A stretch of DNA of 64,000 nt from Plasmodiophora brassicae (GCA_039704465.1 JASFAU010000016.1:372001-436000); one strand, 5' to 3'; shown: positions 1 to 11,990, counted from the stretch's first letter. The notes: generated from the letters alone by a model not told the origin. Numbers and translations are program-made.

Positions 1-1501
1 ATAGGCCAGAGCTAGAGCGCTAGCGACGGCAACGACCACGAATCCCATCAGAGACGCGAGCACGATCAGGCCAGTACTGGAGGACTTGCCGGAGAGTGGA
101 GGCTTGGTGTTCTGGGCAGGATGGACGTTCTTCTTCATTGGCGACTTGTTGAATAGCGTTCCTGCCTTCAGAGCCATGATGCCGACAGCAGCGCCCAGTA
201 CCCCGCCCATTTTCACATTACGCGATAGAGCCGGGCCCGCTGCTGCGGACATCGGGACAGGCGACGATTCCTTGGAAGATGTTGCAAGCACCGCCGGCAA
301 CGTTTTGTATGCTGCCGCAGCGAGGCTTATCGCTGCAAGAGGCGCAAGGGAGCGAATGGGGATCTTACGTGGGCGGCTCGTGCCGGTTGCTGTATCACCT
401 GCAGGTACTGGTTGCACCGGCTTGGAAGGTGTCTTGCCAGTGCTACGCTCAACCCGTGCCTTTTGTGGGGATCGTGGTGGGAATAGGCGGCTCGCTGTTG
501 ATCTCCGTTTGTCCCGGCAAGGTCGGCACCGACGTACTGGTTTCGGCCGCTGCGCCTCCCAAGACGTCACTTTTGACCTGACGTCGCGCCTTGTCAGGGA
601 GACTCGGCTGATCAGGTGGCGCAGCTCCAGAGTCTTGACCGTCAGGGTCATCTCCCAGTGAGCGGTTGATTTGATCGTCGTTGTGCATCAGATCGTTGGA
701 GACGTCATCTGACGTTGACTGGGCATTCTGCTCGTGCTCGTCGTTGCGCTTTTCCATTGGTTGGTTCGTCATCGCAGAGATGTGTCCCTCAGTACTGCCG
801 CTGTCCGAAGGGTCTTTGTGGACGCCGATCCCATTCTGTGTCTGGACGCCCATATTAATATGGTACCTGTCGGCCGTCGCCGTGTCTGAACTCACCTCGT
901 CGTCCTCCGACGCAACTGCAGTAACGTCCGGGTTCGCAGGATCATCAGGCGTATCTGAGGATCCCTGTAGGTACGTTCTGAGGTTTTTGACGGTATTGAA
1001 AACCGACTCTTCTGCATTCTCGACTAGACTCTCGCCCAACTTTTCGACCGCTTTTCGTCTAACTGAGCGGATGGCGCTTCTCCCGAGGGCGTCCGCCTTT
1101 TCCATGACGATGCCCGCCGCGGGGGCGATAAGTCTGGCTATTACACCTGAGGGTTTGTCTTCGAGGCCGCCGTTGACGCCTTCATCGTCCCCTTCAGGTA
1201 CCTGTTGGCGCTGGTTAGCGCTGGTATCATTCGTCTGCGGAAGCATTTCGATTACCGTTTCGGTTTCAATGACGTCCGACAGCTTGTCGCCAAAGTTGGA
1301 ATTCGCCGTTTCCTTTGGAAAGCTCCCTGGCATAGGAGTTATGCTGTCGCCGAATGAGGTTCCCTGGCTGCCTTGGGGTGCGCCGTCCTTCTGACCACCG
1401 TCGGTCCCAGGTGTCGCCGGGCGCTCACCGTCATCAACTTGTGCTGCCAGTACACTTGACAGGGGCACAATCAAAGCCAGAAAAAGTGCTCTCGCCATCA
1501 T
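1..1501 (-). CDS. Secreted/membrane low-complexity protein, 3' end cut by window edge
   Basis: The start at 1501 gives MMARALFLALIVPLSSVLA, a clear signal peptide. About 330 residues of polar, acidic low-complexity sequence follow (many S, T, D, P, G), with no recognisable domain. The frame stops near 449, but a 43-nt intron at 495-537 (donor GTACGT, acceptor CAG) puts translation into a second frame. That frame stays open to position 1 and ends in a hydrophobic helix (TGLIVLASLMGFVVVAVAS, about positions 10-70). The product therefore looks like a single-pass membrane protein with a long disordered ectodomain, possibly a surface protein. The function is not recognised, and the C-terminus lies outside the window. 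Confidence 0.7.
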
Positions 1502-3709
1502 GTTTGCTGTTCACGAACAGATTTCAGACTCGCTGTTGCCCGACGTTCACGGAAGCCTTTGAGGAATGGCGACAGACTCGTCGTCTGCCCCGTTCTCCTT
1601 CGCTGAGCACGTACTATATTTAGGACTGCGTTCTAAATTTAAGCACGACCGCCCGCCTCGGTATACCTCCTAGTCTCCTACAAGTCATACCTTCAGTGGA
1701 CGACGCTGTGTCGATGTCGGAGAGATTCTTAATTTAGGGTTGATCTAAAAATAATCGTGGCGGTTCTAATAATAATCACGACTGGGAGTGTTGACAACGC
1801 CTCCTCGAGCTTTGTCTCAGCAAAGTCCAAGGTTCTCGCGAGACGTCACCCTTTGTTTGTTGCTGCACTCCTCACTGACTGCCGACTACCGTGTGGATGG
1901 GGCATGATGACTTCGTGGATCATAAACGATGAGTCTGGCTCTCCGTATTAACGTATTGACATCAAAAGCTGAGAGGCAGCTGTGCTCTCCAGGAACGCTT
2001 TTCGCGAACGACCCTAGCGATCACTGGACCGAAAATAAATTCATTCGCAATACAAAACTCCGCATATTGCCGATGTACCCAGATATGATACATTGACGAT
2101 ATAGAACGATGTACCCTGTCTGCGCAGTCCAGTAGGTTGAAGCCATATATAACTGCATTCCGACTGCGCGGCGCAATACATCCCCGACATGTAGATCTGT
2201 ACTCAGGATGCACTGCGTAATACGTCGCAGGACATCCGATCGCTGACAGCTGTATCGACAATCTATGGGCTATACTTGTTCTGTATCCGACCACGATACA
2301 TTGTGAGTACGAATGCCATTTTTCCAAGACTTCTGAAACGAATGGATTCGCGTACTGTATTCACATTTCACAGCTCAGAATTTTCTGTGACAATACCATC
2401 GTCCCTTGCCGTTCGACGGGAGCGTCATTGCCGTGCTAGATGCCGCCGGATCCAATTGCCGACGTGACGCGGCAAGTCGACCTTGGTGGAGAGCGTTACG
2501 TTGTCGAACATCGGGCACTGGAGTGCTATTTCACTTCGCAGCACTTCCAGGAAGCAAAACCATTCTTGCGGAAGGCCCTGTTGCAGCAGCAGACCGACAC
2601 AGCGGTCAACGATTCCAACGTCCGCGTTGACAGCGATGCCGTGGTCGTCCATCATCAAGCTCGGATGATCGGCAAGGCACGCTTTCTGCCTCTTGACAGG
2701 GCTCTTGTTGCTTGTTGAGATGCCTGAGGCGAGCCGTCGATGCTTGAGCTCATTTTGGATGACTGTAACGCATCCCAATAAGAAGCAAGGCCGACATGGC
2801 ACGCTTAACCGAACTTACAGATTTTGATTTCTTCGAACGGAAACGTCTCAGCAACGGCCTGCTCGATCTGGTGTTCCTCCACAAGCCATTGCTGTACCCG
2901 TCTTGGCAACTCCTTCTTAGAAGACAAGGCCACAACATCTGCCAGCTTGTGGTCCAGGACCAACCTGACAACGGAACATGTCAAATTTGTTGCAAACGAG
3001 ATATAGATTCTACATACTGCCTCAACGTTTCCTTGCACAAGAGAAATTGAACGCGCGCCGAGTCGTTTCTCTGGCGGACACCTTTGCCGAGAAATGACTG
3101 CAGGTGAGCCTGGATCAATAGACGGTCCAGTCTTTGCACTGCCGCTGCCGCCATTCCCATGTTTTTCCCTCACTGCTAAAGGAAGACCATTCAAACGTAT
3201 GATAGTGCGATCGTGTGTCGTCGGTGCAACCTTTCTTCCCGATCGGACACGGGTGGTGAAAAGACAGTTGATTCGGAGGAGACGCAGCCAGGCCGTCACG
3301 ACGAGACTGCTTGTCTTCGTCTTCCAGGGACGCGATTGGCGAAGGCGGAACCCCGGCTGGCGCGGCTCGAACGCGACTTCGCGAACGTCCGCCTGCCGGC
3401 GAGAAGATGCGGGCGCCATCGACGTCGTACGGTAGTCCTTTCAAATAACGCGCCTCCGCGGCCTCCTCCGCCCTCGCGGATGTTGTCGGAGTCCGTGATC
3501 CACTCAATATTAGGGCGAACCTCAATATACCGCAGCACGCGCACGACATGGCAATGTTTTCGATGTTTAAAGACACCATTTTCCGGCGCAACCCATGGCC
3601 GTGACGGTACGATGTGGTTGCCTGGGTGACTCACGTGCCGGCGTCTGCCCCGATGGGGCGGAGATCGATGGGTTTAGTCTCGTGACAGTACAGTGCTTCC
3701 CGGTGCAGG
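1502..3709. other. Gene-poor stretch, no supported gene
   Basis: Only short overlapping frames without recognisable domains or consistent splice sites are seen. About 2080-2330 is AT-richer and dense in TGTAT/ATACA words, and a similar cluster lies at about 5490-5640. On the minus strand two short segments resemble each other (see 2425-2990). This is probably intergenic or decayed sequence. Confidence 0.4.
2425..2990 (-). other. Two similar short coding-like segments, possible decayed gene
   Basis: The minus-strand translations at about 2430-2520 and 2850-2960 share a pattern: (D/N)V..LS.K.(D/E)LPR.V..W, written out as LSTKVDLPRHVGNW and LSSKKELPRRVQQW. This could be two copies of a small repeat or domain from one interrupted gene; a BTB/SKP1-like helix is one guess. 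There is no convincing start, and the connecting frames are not resolved. Confidence is low. Confidence 0.2.
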
Positions 3710-5256
3710 TCGAGCCTATGCGACGTGGCACTACGAGGCACCGCGTATCGATGTCACCCCCCAAACGCAACGTCCGCCACCGCGCGACCGCGTCCGATTC
3801 CAGTCGTCTGTGGCCGCCAACGAATTCGTCGCGCTCACCATGGGATCCACGAGTTCCATCGCGCCGGGATTCGTTACCATCCGGGATGGTAACCAGGTGC
3901 CGCTGCATCTCAACCGCGGAGGGTTGTCCCCACCCTATGACAGTGATGTCAGGGGAGCACTGTCACTTGACGACAACCCGCAAGGGCGCCCCGTTGGCGG
4001 TATACCGCGACACTCTGGAAGCGCGGCCCTACTAGTCTTCGTAATGATGAAGACGACGGCTGAACCCCGCTGGAAAGCACCGACGAGGACGGCAGGTGCT
4101 CCTCAGATAGCGTTGCAGTTTCGCCGCTGTCTGACAAAGCTCGAGATGCTGCCGCCCGTTTCGTTTTACAATATCAGTAAGTTGATCGACTGGACTCTGC
4201 TCTCAGGCAGACAACTTATGGGAGCGTCACTGTAGGTGCCTTCCTTTAAGTCCACGTTCCCGATATATAGTGTCAAGTACGTCGGTCCAGGTCGCGGCTT
4301 TGTCTGGACTTCCCCTATAGAATGATGGATCGACAAGGGGGCAGCCAAGGAACATTTCCGCAAATTACCAGATAACGTCAGCTGCGGTGAGGCTGAGGTA
4401 ATCAACGCATGCATCTAATTGGTCCCTTTGGCGATATGTCTGTTGATAGCCGTTACTCTCCTCAGGTGTGGCCGTAGTTCGGAATACTCCTGCAATCATG
4501 GGAATCCTCTCGTGTTTGGGCAAATGCGATATTCTGGCATGGATGTGGCGGCGAACATTATGTCGTTGGAATTCCCCGAACATCAGGCGAAACCCTTCAT
4601 CTTATCACTGGACATTCGATGCTGGATCCATCAACCTTGTCACACAAGGACTGGCAAGCGTTCAAGGAACATCCATGGGCTCTGCACTACCTGGAGGCAT
4701 GCAGTAGGTTCGCTGAAACGACGGTCGCGCGAGTCGGTAACTATGACGAAGTGACAGGGCGCTATCGACGTCTTTGACGAGTTCTGTCATGATAGTTACG
4801 GCTGCTGTCTACTTCCATCAAATGCCACAACCTTCCAAAGTGTGAAGTTCGGTACGATTGCTCTTTATATTGCACCCACCTATAGTTACTAACGCATGCA
4901 TCGTCCAGGACATGTAAGGTGGCAGGCGCGACATGGCCGTCATTCGACAACCGACAACGATTACGTTGCGGCATTCGCTGATACAAACGGGGACGTGCAC
5001 TTAGGAGCAATCAACGAAGTACTTCGCATCGAGATGCCGCTGGCGCCGCCGCGTTTAGCGATACAATCGCTAACGCTTGAATTATTCCACTGCAGCGGTA
5101 AAGCACGGCTCCACCTGGTTGACTCCTTGATTCACCATTTGCTATGATTGAGCAGATGGTTGGGACATGATCTCGTGTCCGATTGCCGCCCCCCATTCCT
5201 GCGACGTCACTCTACCTAGACAAGGACCGTGTTGCTACGCATCGCCTGCAGGATAG
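3710..5256 (+). CDS. Cryptic multi-exon gene, function unknown, 5' end unresolved
   Basis: No single frame is long, but short exons join in phase. One exon ends at 4176 (donor GTAAGT), followed by exons at about 4207-4231, 4321-4386 and 4478 to about 4690-4770. Later exons cover about 4750-4855 and 4911-5120, and a last one ends at TAG 5254-5256. The 4478 exon reads without a stop for about 90 codons and includes SWESSRVWANAIFWHG and HKDWQAFKEHPWALHYLEAC. The next exons include VFDEFCHDSYGCCLLP and DTNGDVHLGAINEVLRIEMP. An upstream frame from about 3710 (TWHYEAPRIDVTP) may be the 5' part. The composition looks like protein, but I do not recognise the family. The C-terminal part faintly recalls CACTA-transposon accessory regions, which I cannot establish. 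One predicted intron is only 30 nt. Confidence 0.4.
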
Positions 5257-6376
5257 CCCGATGTTCCCCATCGTGCATGCTGTCCGTTGTAACGTTGCTC
5301 GGCCTAGTGCCTAGTCATCTGCCAGCGAGTCGGCGACGACGTCGTCAACGATAGCGAGGCCGCCTCAGCTGTTCCTTTTGTATGCCTTCTCTTGAGAGCA
5401 AACGCTATTCCCCTGGCGTTGGTGTCAACCAGCTACTGACTATAAACAATGTAGACATGTGCTACTAAAGCATGTTAAAGACCATCCGGACTCTGCGATA
5501 TGCTGTATTGGCAATGAATGCAATCAGATACACTGGCAATATGTTTGGCAGATATATCACCAATGTATCGAACCTTGGAATACAGTGGCGATACAAGGCC
5601 TCGCGGATGTATCCGCGCTGAATCGATTTTCGGCCCAGTGGATTCCAGCGTGCCGCGTCGAATATCAGAGCTGTCCGAATGCTGACTGTAACGTTGAACA
5701 CGACCTTACTGGTCGAGGAAGCATCGCAGTCGAGCAGGGTCTAGCGTAGTAGCCAGGTCATCAGCAGCGATATATCGATCAGGGTGGAACAGCTATATAT
5801 ATAGGACGTATGATGTGGATCGAGATGAACGTTTTCGCTGTCTGGGTTAGTCTGCCGATCAGTTCCGGCTATCTTCTGTGACGAGCCTGGCACGGATGCA
5901 CCACTGCAGGGAAGACAGTCGACTGACGACTTCCATCATCCACTGGCGCCGTGCATATTGTCATGGACCACGCCGATGAATCGTTGTTCCAGAAGCGTGT
6001 CCGCAAGATCAATGACGATCTGTGGCCGTCGTTCAGCGAACGAATCGCGGACCAGAAGGGCCCACCCAGCGCGCATAGCAACCGAAAGAAGGCAATGCAT
6101 CGAAGACCGGAAGGAACCACAACGAATTCGACACATACCGCACATACGATATCAAGTCTGCGAAAGATGGACGAAGTTGGTGGCCGACTGGGCCATTTTC
6201 TCCATCAGGACATCTAATCCCCAATGGCCAGTTCGTCAGGTTGATCTGTCAGCAACCCGCAAGGATCCCTAAGAAAGTCGACCATTCTGTAATTTGGTGC
6301 TATTCGTTGGGGATAATGGAACCCATCTGAGTGATACCAACAGTCTCTACGACCGGTTTTAAAGCACGTCCAGCAG
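5257..6376. other. Intergenic, with a possible upstream exon of the next gene
   Basis: Most of the stretch shows nothing. An open frame starting with ATG at 5963 contains FQKRVRKINDDLWPSFSER, a charged, helix-like sequence that would suit a first exon of the coiled-coil gene that follows. The linking exons between about 6060 and 6376 are not resolved. Confidence 0.35.
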
Positions 6377-7729
6377 ATGGAGAGAGCCGTGGAACAGCTC
6401 CAGGAGGAACACTCGACGCAGATCCGACTGGAGACCGAGTCCCAGAAGACATTCGAGTTCATGAAGAACCAGGTAGCCAGCAGTGCAGGCATTCTGTTGG
6501 CAAGGTTGACCTGATATTGCTCCACAGATTGATTCAATGAGGAAAGCGTTTGGCATCCTGTCCGAGGTTCTCATTGACGAAATCGAGGACATCCGGACGG
6601 TCATGAGCGACCATATGAAGGTGCTAATTGCGTGTATGCTGGCGCTTCGGGAGTTTGATCGTACGTAGTCTGTGTCAGCCATGTTAGACGAGGCCAAGTT
6701 CCGAGGCAAACTAGCAGGAGGACCTGACGTGCCCATCAAGGAGCAGATCAACAAAGTTCGGACAGAGATGGATAATAAGGTGGGCGATGAACGAAGCTCC
6801 TGACTGCCTCTGTTATAATGATGATGACGGCCAGGTATCCATCATCCATTCGAACATGCTGCAACTGCAGTCGGCCATCGAGGAGAGCCGCGAATCGAGC
6901 CATGGTGAAGTATCGACCCTAGAGAATAAGGTTCAAGAGTTAGAGCGGCGCTCGGTGGCGACGCAGGTAATCGGTACAGACGTTTATTCTCTGTCACTCG
7001 TAACTGACTTGTAGCGATTTAGAACCGAGGTGGCGGTGACGACCGGCACATGGAGCTCGCCGAGGCGGTCAAGCGCCTGGCACAGGAAATCGATCGGACG
7101 AAAAGCGATTTCGAATCGTATCAGGACGCGCATGGCGTTTCGCTGTCGCAGATATTCGCCGAGTTGAACAAATGCATTCACCGGTGCGATCAGCTGGAAA
7201 AGGGAGCGCCGCCAGCGGAGTCTCTTGCCCCCAAATCGTCGGCATCGTCGTCCGGCAGAACTCGTGTAGGCCAATGTCGTTCCTGGAGCGAAACGGTGAA
7301 CTCATAACGTCGACAGGACGAGGACGTTGCGGCGCTGGAGGCAAACATCGATGCGATTTCGACAACTGTGAAGGATTTCATCGTGACGCAGACCGAGTTC
7401 ATGGAGGAGGACCATGCGAGTATCGTTAGAGAGGCAACTGAGGCGGCTAAACAGCAAGTCACGGTGGGCAGCCCTGCTCGGCGTCACGCCCAGTATGAGT
7501 TTGATGTTTAAGGTGTTTGCAGGATGTCCGGGAGGAGATGCAGAAGCAGAACAGCGAGCTGAGGCTGGACCTGGACCAGATAGAGGAATCCGTGATCAAC
7601 GGGTTCGATCAGCTCTGCAAAGTCCTGAACGTGCACAACCCCTTGGAGCTGTTCGAGAAGAGCGAACCTGGCAATGACAAGGATTCCGACAATGAGCTGG
7701 CTGACGGCAAGATCGAGCCATTCACCTAA
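6377..7729 (+). CDS. Coiled-coil protein with at least six introns
   Basis: Exons join in frame across introns of about 50-60 nt. The first intron is at 6473-6527; others lie at about 6655-6678 (least certain), 6780-6834, 6967-7020, 7267-7315 and 7464-7523. The product is almost entirely charged heptad-like helix (RAVEQLQEEHSTQIRLETES; EANIDAISTTVKDFIV; EEMQKQNSELRLDLDQIEES) with one S/G/P-rich linker around 7200-7260, and it ends in IEPFT and TAA at 7729. The ATG at 6377 directly follows a CAG acceptor-like site, so further upstream exons are likely. This is probably a cytoskeletal or scaffold protein. An SF-assemblin-like fibre protein is possible, but I see no diagnostic motif. Confidence 0.65.
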
Positions 7730-8269
7730 ATCGAACATGTCGCGTTGGACTTCTTAACAGCGCTTCGCATCGTCAGCAGCGCTAGAGGCGTTTCAGGGCA
7801 GTACGGGCTAGGCAGAGTCAAAGCTCAGTTGGCAACTCAGTTGCCAGTTGCCGACCGCGGATCAAGCGACGTTCCCTGTCTGCTGCTCTTTGGGAAGAGC
7901 AGTGACGATCGGGGACGACCATGTTCAAGATTAGGAGAGAGATGCACCCCTGTTTGCTTCCGCATCGGACTTTCGCCTTGTGGAACGCGGTGACGCCTAC
8001 GTTCCTGTCCGCGCAGCACCACGTGTGACATGCGGACCGGGCTTGGATCCCCGAAGCCACCCAGATGCGCGCAATCGCGGTCACGTGCAAAAACGATATG
8101 TCGCCCCAGGCCAGGAGGAATCGACGAATCATGGTCGTGTTTTTCGCCCCGCGGATTCTCGCCATTCGATTTCGCCGGACCCTTTCCGCAGTTGACGGGA
8201 TCGCCGCCTGGACCGCGTCCTCCAGACGTCGACAGGGTCACGCCGCCCGGTCGCGCGGCTGGTTGGCGA
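7730..8269. other. Intergenic, nothing recognised
   Basis: This holds the 3' flank of the coiled-coil gene and the 5' flank of the kinase gene. Open frames run through it in two phases, but they lack a credible start and protein-like composition. Confidence 0.4.
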
Positions 8270-9702
8270 ATGCTGGTGACGGTGTCCGTCGGCGGCGGTC
8301 TGAAGATGAGGATCCCGTGCGGGAACGGCAGCCAGCGGGTCGGATGGTTGCAGTCCGAGGTCATCCGGCGATGGGCGGCCCGGAAGGACGGCGACGTCCT
8401 GCGGATCCTCGAGCTGAAGACCATCAACAATGCGTCGCTGGACCCGGACGACCAGATCGCCGAAGTGCTGCGCGACGAGGACACCGTCATCGCCGTGCTG
8501 AAGACGTCGTCGGACCGCGTCATGGTTGGCGATATGTTCGCGCACCGATACTACGTGACGGGCGTCCTCGGCGAAGGCACGTACGGGCACGTGTTCAGGG
8601 CTCGCGACCTGGAACTGGAACGCGACGTTGCGCTGAAGTGCTTGAAGAAATCGAGGGCAACGCGCCTGAGCACGAAACGGTTCCTGAGAGAAGCGCGCGT
8701 CACTGCAAGCCTCGGTACTGCGTCTGCCTTGAGATGTCGGGTTTCTCATTCGTTTCTGACACTTCGACCGTTGGACAGGGTTCCATACCAACATTGTGAC
8801 CTTGTACGATAGCGGCCGAACTGAGGATGGCACTCTGTTTCTCGTCATGGAGTTGCTGCACGGCGAGTCGATGACGGCGCTTCTGGAGCGTCACGTATCG
8901 GAGCGGCAGGCAGGTTAACAATACGGATACATCGAGGGTTGCGAATTCTGATCAGTGTCGTCAGGCCATCAGCGAACGCATGTGCGCCGAGATATTCGTA
9001 CCGCTCCTGGACGGGCTGCATGCGGCACATTCGCTGAATCCGCCGGTTGTGCATCGCGACCTCAAACCCGACAACGTGTTCCTTGCCAAACCATCGCATG
9101 GTTACCGTGTTGGCATTGGGTTCACTGGCGTTGGCTGACTCTGGCCGCAGCTGGGGATCCCGCCGTTCCCGTCATATTGGATTTCGGGATCGCTGTCTCC
9201 TCTGACCTCCTGCATGATACTGCACCTTGCGGTACGAGGATGTATTCGTCTCCAGAGCAGACACGAAGGGTTGGGTTTGCAGCGGTCCTTTGTGCCACGC
9301 CTTTGACGTTGGCGATCGTAGGGCGCACAGATCGATGCACGTAGCGATCTGTGGAGTCTGGGCGTTATGTTGTACCAGTGCGTTACGCTCTTCGTGGACA
9401 TGCCGTTCGACCCCTTTGAGTTGCGAGCTGCTGGTACTCCAACACGTAATCGTGCTTGCTCTGGCGTTTTACATTTGACGGTCCGTTGCCCAGAGGGCGT
9501 CGTCCCTGACGTCCGCCTACATGCGTTCCAGCCCGTTTCCGACGCTTTCGCCGACATCATCATGAAGTCCCTTGAAGTCGACGTCGACAGACGATGGCAA
9601 ACGGCCCTGGAATTCCGCCAGGCCTTTCTTGCATTACACGACCTGGACGCTTCGAGAAGAACGCCATCCAGAGCGTTTCATGCCACTGCCAGCAAACTCT
9701 AA
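8270..9702 (+). CDS. Protein kinase with N-terminal PAR-3 oligomerisation-like domain
   Basis: Six exons join in frame to a 378-residue protein, with introns at 8715-8778, 8895-8964, 9101-9150, 9270-9321 and 9434-9493. Residues 1-82 match the PAR-3 N-terminal domain pattern: a hydrophobic strand, IPCGNGSQRVGWL, a helix, then LDPDDQIAEVLRDEDTVIAVL. From about residue 95 comes a full Ser/Thr kinase domain: glycine loop GEGTYGHVF, ALK lysine, VMELL hinge, HRDLKPDN catalytic loop, DFGIA, a GT..Y.SPEQ activation segment and DLWSLGV. The C-terminal lobe signature D.RWQTALEF recalls bacterial-type (PknB-like) eukaryotic-like kinases, so the kinase half may be of transferred origin. The kinase looks active. 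PAR-3 N-domains self-assemble head to tail, so clustering-dependent signalling is a fair inference. The fused architecture is unfamiliar to me. Confidence 0.8.
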
Positions 9703-9799
9703 ATCAGACTATTTAATGCATCGTACGACTTGTCGATGCTGTCCGAATGTATCGTGTCAGGCGCTATCCAAAAGCGATAGCTGGTTTATACGAACGTCC

Positions 9800-11176
9800 T
9801 CAATGGTTCAATGACGTCGATGGTCCTGGTGCCGAGTCCCCGACACGACCGCCTGGCCCTGAATACCCGTTGCGAGCGTGTGGCAGACGGCCGGCGTTGC
9901 CTTCATTTCCAGCCAGGTTTGCCAAACCATTCAGCCTTTCAGACGGAGGCCCAGGCCGGTCACTGGAACGATCCGGCACTGGCATAGGGGCGACCATCTG
10001 CCCAGGACTCGTACTCGTTTGTGGAACAACAGTGCGGTCCGACATGCCTGCTTGAGGGCCGATCAACACCACCGGGCCGTCCCCATGGGAGGCCACAGCG
10101 TAACCGCCCCCAGACGCACGCCGACGCATGGTGACTGTGACCGGACCGGCAACGATTGGTGCCGCGTTAGCGTTTGCGTTGCGTCTGTGGCTGAATTGCA
10201 AACGGATCTGCATTCGGTCTGCCCCATTCACGATGCAGCGGAGAACCAGCTGTTGGGCCGCGACAGGTGCGGTTGTCGCCAGACGATGTCGCTGCCTTTG
10301 CGCCGGCCGGTGTTGGACTCGACGGGCAGGCGCATGACCGGGAGCGGGATTCAGTATGCTATTGATACTGAACTGTGGACATTCGATCGAATGGAAACGA
10401 TGTGGATGGCTCGAGGCATCTGCATGCTGGCCATGTCCTGAGACAGCAGGTGCCCATGGTGGATGGGCGACGTTTACTGCCACTGGACAAGGCCTGCCGG
10501 ACCTCGACACGTGGCCCACTGGTAGCAGCTGTCCGCCTGGGAGTCGCCAGAAGCCCGGCGACCTCACCGTCCGGCAGTCCACAATCGCGCAGACGCGGTT
10601 GACAATTCGTTCCAGGTGAAGGTTCCGGAAGCAGGTCTCCTCGACGTCGGTGAACACCAGCTGCATGCCCGACGCGTGTATCTCGTACGGACGTTCGAAC
10701 GAGCTGGAGATGCGCGATCGCCCATGCCTGCAGATCCAGATCGCCCTATCCTTTTCAGGACTGGGGATCCACCGCCGTATCGCGTCTGGGACCTGACGAT
10801 GCACAAGGCTGCGCAAGAAGGTTCCAGCGTCTTTGATGACATCCATCAGGTCAAGGTTAGCGAATGCGAAAGCGAGGCTCCGTGGGATTGGCAGGTTTGG
10901 ATTCGACGGCGATACGAGATCGGTTTTGCCCGCGAACATCGTGACGATGTCAGGCAGACTGTACGTGATACCGTCCGCTAGCGTCACCATCATGTTCGTC
11001 ACGCGCCCCGCCAGTGGGCACCGGAACCACGTCACATTGGCGGCGTTCAGCAACGCGTCCGCGCGTTCAGCCTGTTCGGACGCCATCATTGGCACGGTCG
11101 ACGGATGCACGGGCACAACCACCGCCAGGGTATGGCTCGCAATGCCTGCGAGAAGGATCAAGGAGAAGGACGCCAT
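9800..11176 (-). CDS. Secreted protein of a local family, copy 1
   Basis: The 458-residue product starts with a signal peptide (MASFSLILLAGIASHTLA). The conserved N-terminal half of about 220 residues is shared with the gene at 12169-13575. Shared blocks include ADALLNAANVTWFRCPL, GRV.NMM.TLADGITY, the PIPRSL block and SGMQLVFTD, with conserved cysteines. The C-terminal half is basic, P/H/R-rich and not conserved, so it may be disordered or fast evolving. No known domain is recognised. A secreted protein with a stable core and a variable tail in a tandem family could be an effector or surface component, but that is inference. The tail might also be partly mis-framed. Confidence 0.65.
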   Translation of the reverse strand: MASFSLILLAGIASHTLAVVVPVHPSTVPMMASEQAERADALLNAANVTWFRCPLAGRVTNMMVTLADGITYSLPDIVTMFAGKTDLVSPSNPNLPIPRSLAFAFANLDLMDVIKDAGTFLRSLVHRQVPDAIRRWIPSPEKDRAIWICRHGRSRISSSFERPYEIHASGMQLVFTDVEETCFRNLHLERIVNRVCAIVDCRTVRSPGFWRLPGGQLLPVGHVSRSGRPCPVAVNVAHPPWAPAVSGHGQHADASSHPHRFHSIECPQFSINSILNPAPGHAPARRVQHRPAQRQRHRLATTAPVAAQQLVLRCIVNGADRMQIRLQFSHRRNANANAAPIVAGPVTVTMRRRASGGGYAVASHGDGPVVLIGPQAGMSDRTVVPQTSTSPGQMVAPMPVPDRSSDRPGPPSERLNGLANLAGNEGNAGRLPHARNGYSGPGGRVGDSAPGPSTSLNH

Positions 11177-11499
11177 CGTTGTCCGACCAGTTTCGGTGGT
11201 GGTCGTGCAAGACTTCTCCGCGACTGCGCAGTCCGCACGCAGTGCAGATCTCGTTCACTCTGGAGTCTGGGTCCTACACCGGCTCGGTCAAACGTCCACT
11301 GAGCAACAGTCACAAAACTCCGCGGTTTAGGGGTGTCTTCGGGTTTTCGAGCCCTATACTCGGAGAAGATGGACAGAAAGGAGCTGATGAAGATTCTGTT
11401 TGAACCATTGCCGCTATCGGCACTTGTCGGCGTCAGCTGTGGATTGAAGGAGGCAGGAATGTAGCGTCTGCGGATGCTCACGCCACAAACTGCAGCACG

Positions 11500-11990
11500 A
11501 TCAGCTCTCGGATTCAGATGTGCGGGTCGGGCTGAAGCGATAACCCGCTACGGCCACAGTCTGACAGACGGAGCGAGCAAATTGTTGACGGTTCCTTGTT
11601 GAGCGTCAACCGGGATTGCAAGTCCTGGAGCGTGGAGCTGCTCGTACGTACGTGCTCATCAAGCGGACGATGTCATGCCGGCAGGTCCACATCGGCCCGC
11701 CATGCATACACACCAGACGGTATTCATATGATATTTCCGGTGCGCTTCCGCGTTGCTCGAGGCCTTGCACGTAAAGTTCGGCGTTCCAATCAAACTGGCG
11801 AAAGAAGCATGTCCTTGGGGTCCAGCGTCGCGACTTGCAGACAATGTAGATCCACCAGTGTAACCATCATGCTCGTCACCCGCCCTGGCTCGCCAACGGG
11901 CACTTTGTCAGAATTGAGAGACAGACAGCCCCCAGTACCGCATCGGGGCGCACGCCCTGCTTCGGCTAGCTCAATACCCGGCGCGGGGCG
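11500..11990 (-). pseudogene. Decayed third copy of the secreted family
   Basis: Between the two intact copies, the minus strand keeps scraps of the same protein in broken frames. These include KCPLASQGGRVTSMMVTLVD (compare FRCPLAGRVTNMMVTLAD) followed by PKDMLLSP. Stops and frame changes interrupt every reading. The order and strand match the flanking copies, so this is a tandem-duplication relic. Confidence 0.6.

Noticed and set aside
449..1394. Long plus-strand frames opposite the first gene (for example 681-1394)
   Set aside because: Antisense shadows of the minus-strand gene, which has a signal peptide, a spliced continuation and a transmembrane helix.
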